Part shown: one piece after another, positions 1-41,566 of the stretch
Position numbering within the stretch: position 1 is the first letter of the stretch
How the letters are laid out: each line of letters opens with the position of its first letter
Assembly (NCBI RefSeq): GCF_002775205.1
Contig: NC_036455.1
Span: 5,618,501-5,682,500 of the forward strand
Length of the DNA: 64,000 nt
Source of the DNA: Xiphophorus maculatus
Taxonomy: Eukaryota > Chordata > Actinopteri > Cyprinodontiformes > Poeciliidae
Direction: 5' to 3'
Made by a program: the position numbers and the translations under genes
Notes under the pieces: generated by a model
Seen by the model: only the letters and a program-made list of their open reading frames with translations
Database searches by the model: none
Told to the model about the DNA's origin: nothing

Positions 1-457
1 ACTATGAACAACTGTTCTTCAAAAAAGAGAGAGATGAGACCAAAGCACCAGACTGAAGACTTTTATCATCCTGTTTTTGATGGAAAATGAGAGAAAAATG
101 GCAATAATTGAGCTTATTATAATTTAGCAAACAATTAATTGATGTGCATATTGCGACAGGGCGACTCATGAGAAAAATGTAACTCATGTGATTAACGTAT
201 TTAAGCCAAATCACATTTTTCTTTTAGAAATCTGAGACATTTTAAGGTCTTCATTTTAAATACATAAATTGAAACATCTTAAAGTCTCCACAGACACATT
301 GTGAAGTCAAAGGCCAGACAATATTCTCCAAGCTTTACTTTGTGCCTCAAGTTGCTTCCTCAAGTCAAAGATGTGTATAGAAAATGTCTTTATCCGCTAA
401 AGTATTAGCAGTTCTTATTACTCTCACATAAAGGTACAATAATAAAATGAGTTTTAC
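1..457. other. prrt1 intron, no exon seen
   Basis: No prrt1 exon is visible here, although the terminal exon or exons must lie on this side because the gene runs on the minus strand and the exon at 458-649 ends in a splice donor. Bases 20-170 resemble 13862-14030, the end of a dispersed DNA element, so the window opens inside a repeat copy. The remainder is AT-rich with nothing recognisable. Confidence 0.5.
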
Positions 458-3400
458 CTTCACCGCCTTGATGATGGCGATGATGCCTGTAGGCCAGAAG
501 CAGCACACGGTGGTTAGCACGGCGATGGGCAGGTAGTCGTGGGGCGGCCGGCGGTCCATCAGGGTGATGCTGGGGGGCATCGGCATGGGGTGGATCTGGC
601 CTGGGGGGATCCCCGGGTGGCTTCCTGCTGCTGGCATGTAGGGCTGACCCTGAGTGGACCGGAACATGGAGCGGTTAAGATGATTAAAACTGAACATTAA
701 AGCCGCGATGGCACGCCTTACCCATTGTAGAATTCAAGCACTTTTCAAGGGTTTTCAAGGTAACTTTCCAAACTTTTCAAATTCAATTCAAAATCCTAAT
801 TCAAAAATACTTCATTGATCCCAAAAGGAAAACTAAATGTTGTTGTAACTCGTAATAATTAAAATTCTTGAATTTGAATTAATGAGTAGATAGTTATAGA
901 GCAGGAAAGGTCTCCTGTAGCAGTCTGTAGTACAGGGAGTTTTGAAGGAACCTCTGACTGAAGACATTCTTTTGTACGACAGAATTTTAGTGCCATATTT
1001 AGAAAAAAATATAAAATAAAAAACAAACTCATGAGAATAAAGTTGTAATATTACGAGAATAAAGTCTTAATATTAACACTTTATTCTCTTAATACTACAA
1101 TTTTCTTCTCATATTATTCCAACTTTATTCTTGTACCAGTTTATTCTCGTAATTTTATGACGTAATTTTATACATTCTTGTAGTTTAAATATTTGTATTA
1201 TTTTTTTTAGCAAGGCCCTAACATTGGAGAGAAAAACAATACAAATGAACTAAAAAAGGCAGTTTGCTAATTACATAATATAATTTATAAATGTTATTAA
1301 TGATATACTATGATAGGATTCTATAGCAAGGGCAAAGTGAACTAAAATATAACAAAATTTTATGTTCCTTCTTTCTTTCTTGTCAGTTTGTGAATTGTTC
1401 TGGTTCTGTATCTAAATCTGTCCAACGCTAAAAATTTCTCTCCTGAATTTATTCTGAAATATTTCTTTTTCTAATAAAATTGATTAAAAATTAAATTAAA
1501 TTAAAACTTTGGAAATCAGCCGAACTTTGATATTAAACAAACATGGAGGAACCATTTTTGCTCACTTGTTTTAGTAATTGGTGAACTTTTTACCTTTAAA
1601 TCTGAAACGTTAGTAATTTTGTACCAAAAATATTGGTACAAATATATTATATATATATACAATATATGATGATGATGATGACAAAAAATGATGATGACAT
1701 TCCACAAACTAAATGTTGTTCAAAATAAAACTTGTAAAGATTTTCAAATAAGATTCACCCAAAACGTCAAATGTTTCTAGTTAGGATAAGCAAAGGTTGT
1801 TAAAAAAAAATCAAGCTTTTAACCTAAAAATTAATAAACGCAACATGAAACTGCCTCAATGTGGAACCGCTAATCCTGAAGTTTATAGATAAAAACAAAA
1901 CAAAAGTTAGAAAAAATAAACCTGTGAGAGTTTCGGAGTTGGTCTGTGACTCACCGACGCCATGGGATACACGGGAACGTAAGCGGTGCATGGCTGCAGC
2001 TGCAGCGGGTAGCCCGGGTGGATGTACCCCACAGGCGGGTGCTGCACGGCGCCTCCGGGGCCCTGGGTCTGCACCGTGTAGCCCTGCGCGGCGCCCGGAG
2101 CCCCGTAGTGGAACGTCGTTTCTTGGAGGTATCCCTCGGAGCCCGGAGGCGGCGGCGGCGGAGCGGGATAACCGGGCTGGGCGCCCGGCACGGCGGCCAT
2201 GTTGGGATGCTGCTGCATGTTGGGGTCCGGGGGGCCAGAGAGGTACGGGGGCGGCTGCATGGCCTGACGGCCGGAGTCGTCGAGTCCTGAGAGCAGGAGA
2301 GCGACGGTTAACAGACACGATGTGACGTCATGCTGAACGCAGCTCCACTAAATGTGGTATGGAGCTAAATTGGTGCCACAAAGTTTGCACAAAAATGTTC
2401 GTTTTGAAACTGGAACTAAATATTTGAAACAGAAAAGTTAACTTTTAAAACTGAAAAATAATTTGAAACTGAAAAAAATATTTGGAAAAAAAAAACCTGA
2501 AAAGCAATTTTGACACTATTTCTCAGTTTCAAACTTTTTTTTCTCAAAATTATTTTTCAGTTTCAAATATTTTTGTCAGTGAATTTTTTTATCCTCTTTC
2601 AAATATTTTTTCTGTTTCAAAACAAACATTTCTGAGTAAATATTGTGGCCTAAGTAGTTGTGAAAGAAATGTTCACAAAAAAATAAAACTGAAAAGCAAT
2701 TTTGACTTTCTCAGATATTTCTTTTCAATTTCAAACGTTTCTCTTTCGGTTTCAAAATAGTTTTTCACTTTTACATTTTTAGTATCAAATTTCTATTTCA
2801 GTTTCAAACTTTTTTCAATTTCAAAAAATATTTTTCGATTTGAAATGATTAATTTTCTGTTTAAAATGTATTTTTTCTGTTCCAAATATGTTTGTCAGTT
2901 TAATTTCTTCTCAGTTTAATATTTTTCTCTTTCATCTTTTTTCGGTTTCACAATAAAGATTTCTGAGCAAACATTATGGCCTAAGGAAACGTTCACAACT
3001 GCTTTTCAGATTCTTTTTTACAGTTTCAAAATAGTTTTTCGGTTTTACGTTTTTTAGTATCAAAAATCTTTTTTGGTTTCAAATTTATTTCAGTTTCAAA
3101 AATATTTTTCAGCTTGAAATTATTCTTTTTGTTTCTAAATTATTTGTCAGATTCAAATATTTGTATCAGTTAAATAATGCTTCACTTTAGATTTTTTAAG
3201 GCTTAATTTATATATGATTTTTTTTTTGCCGTTTCAAATATTTTTTCAGCGTCAGAACAAACATTTCTGAGCAAACATTATGACCTAAAAACTTCCACAA
3301 CTACTTTTCACATTTTTTTTAATATAAATTTTTTTTTTTCAGTTTCAAATGTTTTTTTTTTCCAGTGGAGGGAATCGAGCAGAATTGTGCAGGAAGGCTA

Positions 3401-6400
3401 TATATTCTCCAACCTGCTCCATCTCTGCATTAATGATGACAGCAGTCGACATTTTCACACCTCAGAATGAAGACGATGAAACAAATACACTTTTCTTCTC
3501 TGTTTATACTCAGTCAGACATGTGGCATTTCATCATGGAGAAGCTCGTCTGCTTTCTCCCACCTGCGAGTTCCTCTCCGTGTTTGTCAGAAAATGACTGA
3601 TAGAGTGTCGTGTTTTCACAGCATAAAGGGGGGCTGAGATAATACTGCCTGACAGGGACATGGAGGAAGGAAGTGAAGGGGGAAACAGGTGGATGCTGGA
3701 TGTTGAACCCAGCAGCTGCACTGCAAAAACACAGAATCACAAGTATTTCTTGCTCTATTTCTAGTGCAAATATTTTAGTACATTCGAAATAAGACAAAAC
3801 TAACTTTCAAGTAACTTTTCAGCAAGATATTGGAGCGTCATTTAAGTAAATAATTCCTTAATGTTGATTTTTTTAAAGTACTAGATCCACTAATAATGTA
3901 TTTTTTCAATATTACTTAAAACAAGTTCTTATATCTTTCAAGTAACATTTCAGCAAAATAAAGGCTTGTTTTAAATCAATAATTCCCCAATATTGATGAA
4001 AAAGTATCAGTTCCACTGACATATTATTTCACTTATGGGAAAAATGTTTTAAGTAAAATAATCTGCCAATGGGACTAAAACTTTTACATAAATATTAAGG
4101 AATTATTGACTTAAAACAATCTTGAAAAAGTTTTGTTTGTCTTATTTCAACTGCAGTAAGATATTTGCACTAGAAACTAGACCAAAATACTTGATAAGAG
4201 TTTGTGTTTTTGCAGTGTAGGAGCTTGTTTTCAGTCATTAATTCCTGAATATTAAATTTAAAACGGTACGTGTTCCATTCGCAGATTATTTCACTTATAG
4301 CAAAAAAAAATTCCCCATATCATAAATGAATATAATCCGACAGGAATTATATTCAGGAAACTACGTTTTCGTCAATACTAAGGAACTATTGATTTAAAAC
4401 AAGCTCTTATATTTTTGAGAAAGTTACTTGTTAGTTCGTTTTGTCTTATTTCAAGTCTAGTAAGATATTTGCAATAGAAACTAGACCAAAAATACTTAGT
4501 AAGATTTTGTGTTTTTGCAGTGATAACTCCAGTGTTGTATAGTAACGAAGTAAAGATACTTCACTACTTTACTTAAGTATATTTTGGAGTACTTCATACT
4601 TTCCTCGAGTATGAAAATGTTTGATGACTTTCACTTTTACTTCACTATATTTCCGAACTTAATTGCGTACTTTTACTCCGATACATTTTCAATGTGTGGT
4701 TTAGTTACTCGTTACAAAAACGCGAGAGAGAGAAACAAAGTGTTTTGACCCCACCTACTGATTAGCAAGTAGCAAGCAGGCTACCGAACAAAGTCCGTAG
4801 CCTGCTTGCTTGGGCTTGTTCATCACCACCAATAGGATACACCTGTTTCGCTTCTCCCAGTGTTGGGGAAATCAGAAATCAGAACACCTTGCACCGGGCG
4901 GGTGAGGGGGGACGTACAAAGAAGAGTGCTGCCCACTGACGCGGCTCAGGGATTACGTGACACGCAGCGCCGTGCCCTACAATGCACTGTAAGCTATGTA
5001 ATGTGTTTTGAGGCAATTGACCAAAATCCCGGACAATTTTTAAATTCCCCCCGGACATCTTTTTAGGTCTGAAAAGTAGGACATGTCCGGGAAAAAGAGG
5101 ACGTCTGGTCACCCTAGTTCAATGGGGGACAGAAACCATAGCGATAGCAATTTAGACTAAATTTAACGAATATAGGAAAGGCATGCAAGTTCAAAACCAC
5201 AAACCATTAACATGTGCTACTCTTTAAAACTGGAACAATTTATTAGCAGGTTTCATTTTGCCTGCACTTGGTTGGGTACATTATTTTATGTTTATTTGAC
5301 AAGTTTACCAAAATATAAGAAATGTCATTCAAACTTGCCTTGTTTTACTTTTTACTTGTACTTTTCATTACATTACTTGAGTACATCAATTTTTACAGTA
5401 ATTTCCATACTTAAGTACAAGAAGTTTCAGATACTTTAAGACTTTTACTCAAGTGACATTTCAGTCAGTGACTTCGACTTTTACCAAAGTCGTATTTTGG
5501 AGAGGTACTTATACTTTTACTTGACTCTGTGATTTCAGTACTTTATACAACACTGGATAACTCTCGCTTTATGTAAAGTTTCCTTAACAAGAAAGAAGTG
5601 GACCAGAAACACAAAGAGACACCTATGAAGGTTACAGACGGGACAAGCAGTTTATTTGCAAAAGCAACCAGAGGCATTTTTATTTTATTCCCGTGTTTCT
5701 CAGAAGATTTGAAGGCTTACAGGAACGACGGGCAACAAGAGGCAAAACATTCCTCAGATGACAACAGCGTTGGCGTGAAATAATCCACTAAACACTGCTG
5801 CTGATGTTTGTTTCCTCGCCTATCCTGTAAAACAACCTACACTGTTAAAAAAATATTCTGATATCTAACAATATCAATTTCCAATGAACAATTACAAGAA
5901 AGTCAGCCTGCTTATCACCGAAGCATTAAGATATTATGCTGCATGTTTGGCAGAATTGTCTGCAGGTTTGGAAAGGAGGAAATAAGACAAAACTAACTTC
6001 CAGGTAACTTTTCAGTAAGAATTATCAGCTTGTTTTAAGTCAGTAATAACTTAATATTAATATTAAAAAGGGTAATAGTTCCACTGGCAGATTATTTAAC
6101 TTATAACAAGATATTTTAAAAGTTAAATAATCCGCCAGTGGAACAAGTACTTTTTGCAGAGTAGGAAGCTTGATTTTGGGAGGTAATATGTTGGTTGAAT
6201 GATTGCTAATAATAAAATCGCAAATAGAACAATACACCATAATATGTTGATCTATTTGTGACAAACTATGCTTATAGTGAGTTTGATCAATTTGAGAGAA
6301 ATGTCTGGCTCGCAGCGTTAAATCTGGGTGTTGCAGCTGATTTTTTCAAAATTTCAACTTTTTAATTTGGGACTAAAATGTTTCCTAGAGGCACATTTTT

Positions 6401-8782
6401 AGAAAATCTAAATTTTGTACAAAGTCAGTTAAGCAGTGCAGAGTTAAAGCTGCTGCTTTTGTAGTTTTTACTACAAACATACCAATAGTTTAATCTGACT
6501 GAGTTTGAGACGGAGAGAGACAAACCAAATATTTCACACTGCGAAAACACAAAATCTTACAAAGTAAGTAGGAGTTTCTAGTGCAAATGTTAGTACACCT
6601 GAAATAAGACAAAAATAACTGACAAGTCATTTTTCTGTAGCTTGTTCTAAGTCAATAATTTCTTAATATTGATTAAAAAGTATCGTTCCACTGGCAAATT
6701 ATTTCACTTATGAAGAAAATTTCTTAGTATAAGTTAAATAATCTGCCACATTCTGGAACTAGTAGCGTAGAGTTTCTCTAGATCTTGCTGTGACATTAGT
6801 GCTTTAATCCCAGAAACATTCTTGTAATGACAGAAGTCCGACTTTGTAACCGTCTTTATGTGTCTGTGAAGGTTCATCGCTACAGCTGGGTTTGCTACCT
6901 GGCCACTTTAGTTTCTAGCTGTAATAGACTGTTTTTAAATTAATCTCTAAAAACTGCTTCAATGAAGTAAATCATGTGACCTGGGACCAAAATGTTTCCC
7001 ATATTATAAGTGAAATAATCCCTTTTTAAAATTAAGGAATTATTAACTTATAAATAGCTCCGATCTTACTAAAAATAACTTGTAAATTCATTTTGTCTTA
7101 TTTCAAGTGCCAGGATATTTATACTAGAAACTAGATAAAATGAATAAATATATAAACCTTCCTGGGATATTAGAATTTTAGTCCTAGAAATGATAGAAGA
7201 CCGTCTTTGTAAATGTCTTTATGTGTCTTTGAAGGTTCAGGACATGATCACTATAGTTTCCAGCTGCAACAGAAGGCTGTTTTTTAAACGCTTAAGTGGA
7301 AAAATAACTAGTAGACCCATTAGCAGATTATTTCATTTTTCCCAAGTAATAAGTGAAACAATCTGACAGTGAAACTAACCTCTCAAAAAATCAATGTTAA
7401 GGAATGAGTGACTTAAAACAAGCTCCGATATCTTATTAAAAAGTAACTTGTAAGTTAGTTTTGTCTTATTTCAATCACTAATAGATTAGAAACTAGACCC
7501 AAAGGTACAATAAATAAACATCTAAAGCTTGCTGGGATGTTGGGATATTTGTTTTTTAATCCTGGAAATAATAGAAGACCGACTTTGTAATTGTCTTTAT
7601 GTGTTCAGGATCTGATCACTACAGTTTCTAGCTGTAATAAAAAGTTGTGTTTTTTTTTCTTTATCACTAAAAAGCATTTTAGTGATGTAAATCACGTAAT
7701 GTAGGAATAGCCGATTAGCATCTGCAGCTAAATGTGGATCCTAAATAAACTAAACTAAACCAAACAGTCATGACTCGAAGGAAAGCATCGCATACAGAAT
7801 TTAAAAAAATAAGTGCTGGTTCCACTGGAGGATTAAAAGCCTTTTTCCCAAGTAATAAGTAAAATAATCTGCAGGTGGAATTCAAATGTTTAAACATCAA
7901 TGTTAAGGAATGACTGACTTAAAACAGCCCATATAGTTTATTAAAAAGTAATGTGTAAGTTAGTTTTGTCTTATTTCAAACACCAAAATATTTACACTAA
8001 AAACTAGACCGAAAATAGATTAAATGAACACTTAAACCTTGCTGGAATATTAATCCTTTAAGCCTAGAAATGATAGAAGACTGACTTTGTAACCGTCTTT
8101 ATGTGTCTTTGGATGTTCAGGACCTGATCACTACAGTTTCTAGCTGTTAATATAAATTAATTTCTAAAACTGTTCTGATGTAAATGGTATAATATAGAAC
8201 CAGTGTAATAGATTATTTCTATATTGCTGCTGCTCGTCCTTTGTTTCCCTCCTCCTCCGTATCAGCTCCAGTTTTCAGTCCAGTTTATTCTGGATGCAAA
8301 ACTCCGTCTCTGCTCTCGATGTTAGACGAAACTATGGCTGCGGACCCACAGCTATTACTGTCATTATTTATTTATTATTGATTAATTGGCGGAGGCACGA
8401 GCAAGTAAAGGCACGCGCATGCAGAGGACACCCACATCAAACAGTCTGGGGAGACGTACGTAAGCTTGTGCGTAATGATGGAAATGAGAGATTTAAACGG
8501 AGGTTCTATGTATTTTAACGCCACATTCTGGATGGTTCGTGATGAAATACGGGCGGAATCGTGTCGCCGGGGTGGAAATGACCCGAAACTACCCTGACGG
8601 GGGCACTTTTAACAGTGATAATTAGAGGCCCTGCGGTGATTTTCTCCCCCTCATGCTGCACCCACACAGCGGCGCATCCTCCCGCTGAAGCAAGCAGCTC
8701 CGGATGGAGCAAAATGTGAACAAATCTGACAAAAAAAAGAGAGAGAATGCGTCTCAGTCTTACCGTGTTTTTCAGACGACAT
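458..8782 (-). CDS. prrt1: prrt1, proline-rich transmembrane protein 1 (SynDIG4-like), 5' coding exons
   Basis: Three coding exons are visible on the minus strand: 8782-8764 (begins MSSEKH), 2286-1955 and 649-458. Phases agree (19, 332 and 192 nt), giving the first 181 residues; the C-terminal exon or exons lie outside the window. The middle exon is Pro/Tyr/Gly-rich, contains YLQET and ends with [17 protein letters not shown]. The third carries [15 protein letters not shown] and [11 protein letters not shown], the start of the membrane segment of the CD225/dispanin-like family. These strings match human PRRT1 as I recall it. PRRT1 is an AMPA-receptor-associated synaptic membrane protein in mammals. 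The N-terminal proline-rich part is much shorter than in human (306 aa in total). Intron 1 is about 6.5 kb and full of repeats. The ATG at 8782 is supported by the conserved first residues. Confidence 0.93.
650..1954 (-). other. prrt1 intron 2
   Basis: AT-rich intron. Bases 1020-1170 hold a foldback of the phrase 'GAATAAAGT..TAATATTA', the same family as 11150-11480 and 30715-31395. A short TA run and a GAT trinucleotide run lie at 1645-1690. No other coding signal was seen. Confidence 0.5.
2395..3360. repeat. degenerate tandem repeat of a TTTCAGTTTCAAA phrase
   Basis: About 950 bases in prrt1 intron 1 consist of diverged copies of TTTTCAGTTTCAAATATTT. Before about 2515 the copies read in the reverse orientation (TTTGAAACTGAAAA); after it they read forward, so the block could fold back on itself. 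A longer phrase (ACAAACATTTCTGAG..AAA) recurs near 2620, 2960 and 3255, pointing to a higher-order unit of about 310-340 bp. The open frame at 2482-2760 is only this repeat. Confidence 0.8.
3719..4521. repeat. palindromic CACTGCAAAAACAC element plus an adjoining partial copy
   Basis: The element starts CACTGCAAAAACAC at 3719 and ends in the reverse complement, TTTTTGCAGTG, at 4217. Its two halves are mutually inverted (left arm AAATAAGACAAAACTAACTT, right arm the complementary phrase), so it is a foldback, MITE-like DNA element. A second, incomplete copy runs on to 4521. Related pieces occur at 5977-6165, 6535-8010, 16073-16200, 33423-33625 and 51445-51800, making it one of the most abundant repeats here. 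Superfamily not determined. Confidence 0.75.
4530..5555. mobile_element. hAT-type nonautonomous DNA transposon with 8-bp target duplication
   Basis: The ends are CAGTGTTGTATA at 4530 and its inverted counterpart TATACAACACTG at 5555. The identical octamer GATAACTC flanks both sides (4522-4529 and 5556-5563), the 8-bp duplication expected of hAT transposition. The inner sequence is rich in AAGTACTT phrases. The middle part (about 4735-5115) looks unlike the arms and ends with a phrase (GGACGTCTGGTCACCCTA) that looks like another element's end, so a second insertion is likely. No transposase frame is present. Confidence 0.85.
6540..8200. repeat. four-unit diverged tandem array in prrt1 intron 1
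   Basis: A phrase ending GTCTTTATGTGT..TTCAGGA..TGATCACTACAGTTTCTAGCTGTAAT occurs four times, at about 6830-6930, 7190-7275, 7565-7650 and 8068-8150. Between occurrences lie arms of the CACTGCAAAAACAC foldback element. The repeat period is thus about 360-500 bp. The copies are clearly diverged, so the array is old. Confidence 0.7.
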
Positions 8783-10663
8783 GCCTCCCGGTTTTCTGTA
8801 CGTCCCCTTTAGTCGGATGTTTCACTCCAGCTGCTGGTAAATATTAAAAATAATAATAAGAAGAAAAAAATCCCCTCCTCCTTTCGAAGATTTTATTTCT
8901 CCAAACGCGTTAAACCCATCTTCAGGATGTCTTCATCTTAAAAACACGCTCGGTTTGAAATAAACTCGAGGAGTTTTTATTTTTAACGGGGTTTTAATCC
9001 TCGGTGTCGCTCCGCTGCTCCGCTCCGCTGCTCTGATGAGGTTTCTTCACCAACACGTCGCTGTATATTGAATTAATGAAACACAAAACTAACCTCGTCT
9101 TAAAGCGACAGCCCGAAATGTGGGCTGGAAGCGAGCCGGCCCAAAGCAGAAGCGAACTGAACGGCAAAGAGCTTTAACATGATAAGAGAAAATAAAAATA
9201 AAAAATACATGCTTTGGGAAAACCATAAATCCAGATCTGTACCATTAAATATAAAAAATATCTCCGAAAAAATATTAATAAAAAAATAAAATAAAAAATA
9301 ACATAACATTTTATTGTATATTTAGCAAATTTGATCATTGTTTATCAAAAGTAATCCTTTATTATAGGCTCAAAATGTGTCTAGAGAGTAGTCAGTACCT
9401 GCATTTCCATTACAAACGTGCACAAATGTTTGTCTATATTCCGACAATGTAACAAAAAAATAGTCTAAGTTGCAGTGTTTCCATTAAACAAGAAATGCAA
9501 TAAAAATCACACAAAATAAGTTTGTTCACGAGATAAGTCATCAAAAACATCCTCCTACCACTTCCTGCTGTTGTCTTCTTCGTGGTTTTCTCCAGTAGCA
9601 ACATCCTGTTGTTGATCATGTGACGACAAAATTGTTTCCAATGTAGTTTTGTGAAATAAATTTTGATATGGCCAAAAAAAAAAAAACTCTCATTAAAGTG
9701 ACAAAACTTTATCAAAAAATTTCAACATTTGTTTCTGTTAAACTAATTTATTTTCAAAATATGGATTTGCACCAATTGTATGGTTGGTGCAAATTCACCA
9801 ATGGAAACATAAGTACTGATAACCACAAAAAGGAGGTAAAGCAACAAAAGGAGGCGACTACGATTGTTCATCATTCCATTGACCAGAATATAAAATTTAA
9901 ATTAAAAACCCTTCTTAATTAGCTTTACAGAACACTAAATTTTTCAGCAAATCAGGGTTTTGGGTTTAAATTGGCTTCAAGCCATAAAATGTAATAGTAG
10001 CTTAAATAAACTCTATGTAGTTAACTACATAATGTAACTTGTTGCAAATGCTATGCTATGGATGTTTCAATTCATCTTGTTTTTTACCATCAACCTGCCA
10101 GGGGACTAAATATGAAAATTGGCCCTTGTGGCTAAAGCTGCCCTATTTACACGGTTGTTTTAATGTACTTATGTTGGCTAATATGTGCCATCACTCATGA
10201 AATACATTGAAATAGAATAAAGCTAAATAAAAATAAAAACTTACTTACTAGAGTTGTAGAATTAACAGGAAGGGGGGCCCAAAATCCAACTGTGCCTCAG
10301 GCCCTGTATAATTCTTCACCGGCCCTGCTGAAACATCCTTATTAGGATTTTTTTTTTTTTTTTTGATAGATATGATTAATTTCTCTTCTCAGAACCTCAG
10401 TTTTCTCCCTAAATAATCTTGACAACAAATATAAAAAAATAAAATAAATCATGTAAGCAGTTTAGGAACAGATTTTAATTCTGTACAATAATTTACAACC
10501 CAAACTCCATGTCTTGTTCCCAAAGTGTTTGGTCTGTTAATTAAAATCTCTCCCAGATTTCCATGTAAACATCAGCTTCCACTTGCTTTAGACACAAACA
10601 TTCCTGTTACTTGTATGTCCAGTTTTTACATGATTGGCTCGTCCTTCCTTCAGATTTGTTTTC
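8783..10663. other. intergenic: prrt1 5' region and skic2 3' flank
   Basis: From 8783 to about 9060 the DNA is richer in GC and CpG than its surroundings, and should contain the prrt1 5'UTR and promoter; the transcription start cannot be fixed by eye. From 9100 to 10660 it is AT-rich with no exon seen. A short phrase at 10250-10330 (GGGGGGCCCAAAATCCAACT) looks like a dispersed repeat fragment. An ATTAAA hexamer on the minus strand near 10475 is a possible skic2 poly(A) signal, about 190 bases past the stop codon. Confidence 0.4.
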
Positions 10664-41001
<30,338 letters not shown>

Positions 41002-41566
41002 GGTCTTTCATCAACAGACTGGAACTTGCCACCATGAAGCTCTGCCCTGTCCTGCCCTGCTGTCGCTGCGGAAGTTGCCCGGAACTCCAAAGCGGAAGTA
41101 GCTAGCATTTGAAGCTAACGCAAAAAGAATAATAAATAACAAAACTAAAAATGTGCAAAAAAAAATACGTGTATGAATATATTTCATGAAATTGGTAATA
41201 TCCAACAATAATTATATGTATATTTTGTAGTTTGGATTTTTTTTAAAGAAATAAAAAAAATACGTGCTTACGTAATATCTACGCGTCGGTGTTTTTGTTT
41301 GAGCCGTTTGACTTCCAGAGAAGGTGGTGAGTAATTACCAATACTAATTTAGAATAAAATAATTCATGCTTTGGGCTGCACTAATAGAGAAACTCTGTTT
41401 TTGCTATTTGTTGTTTTGTTTACCACTTGTAGTCTCTGGAAATTAGTTACCCTGCCGTTTCTGGCTTGTTAAATCAGACGGCTAACGGTGGTTGACAATA
41501 AAAACTCTGCTTTAATGCTGCTTCTTGCCTCTTTTTGCTTTTATTAGTGCTGTAGCTGTTGCTGTG
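41002..41566. promoter_or_regulatory. divergent skic2-nelfe promoter and nelfe 5'UTR exon
   Basis: The skic2 ATG (41001, minus) and the first nelfe exon (noncoding, ending at a GTGAGT donor after 41326) face away from each other. GCGGAAGT occurs at 41068-41075 and 41092-41099, resembling ETS/GABP sites typical of housekeeping divergent promoters. No TATA box stands out. nelfe intron 1 runs 41327-41547, and exon 2 starts at 41548 with 19 untranslated bases before the ATG. Confidence 0.7.

Noticed and set aside
1824..2325. Long frames on both strands over the prrt1 proline-rich exon
   Set aside because: High GC opens all frames. Only the frame starting in phase with MSSEKH and leading into [14 protein letters not shown] fits the family.
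2482..2760. 92-aa frame rich in Phe and Ser
   Set aside because: Translation of the TTTCAGTTTCAAA repeat.
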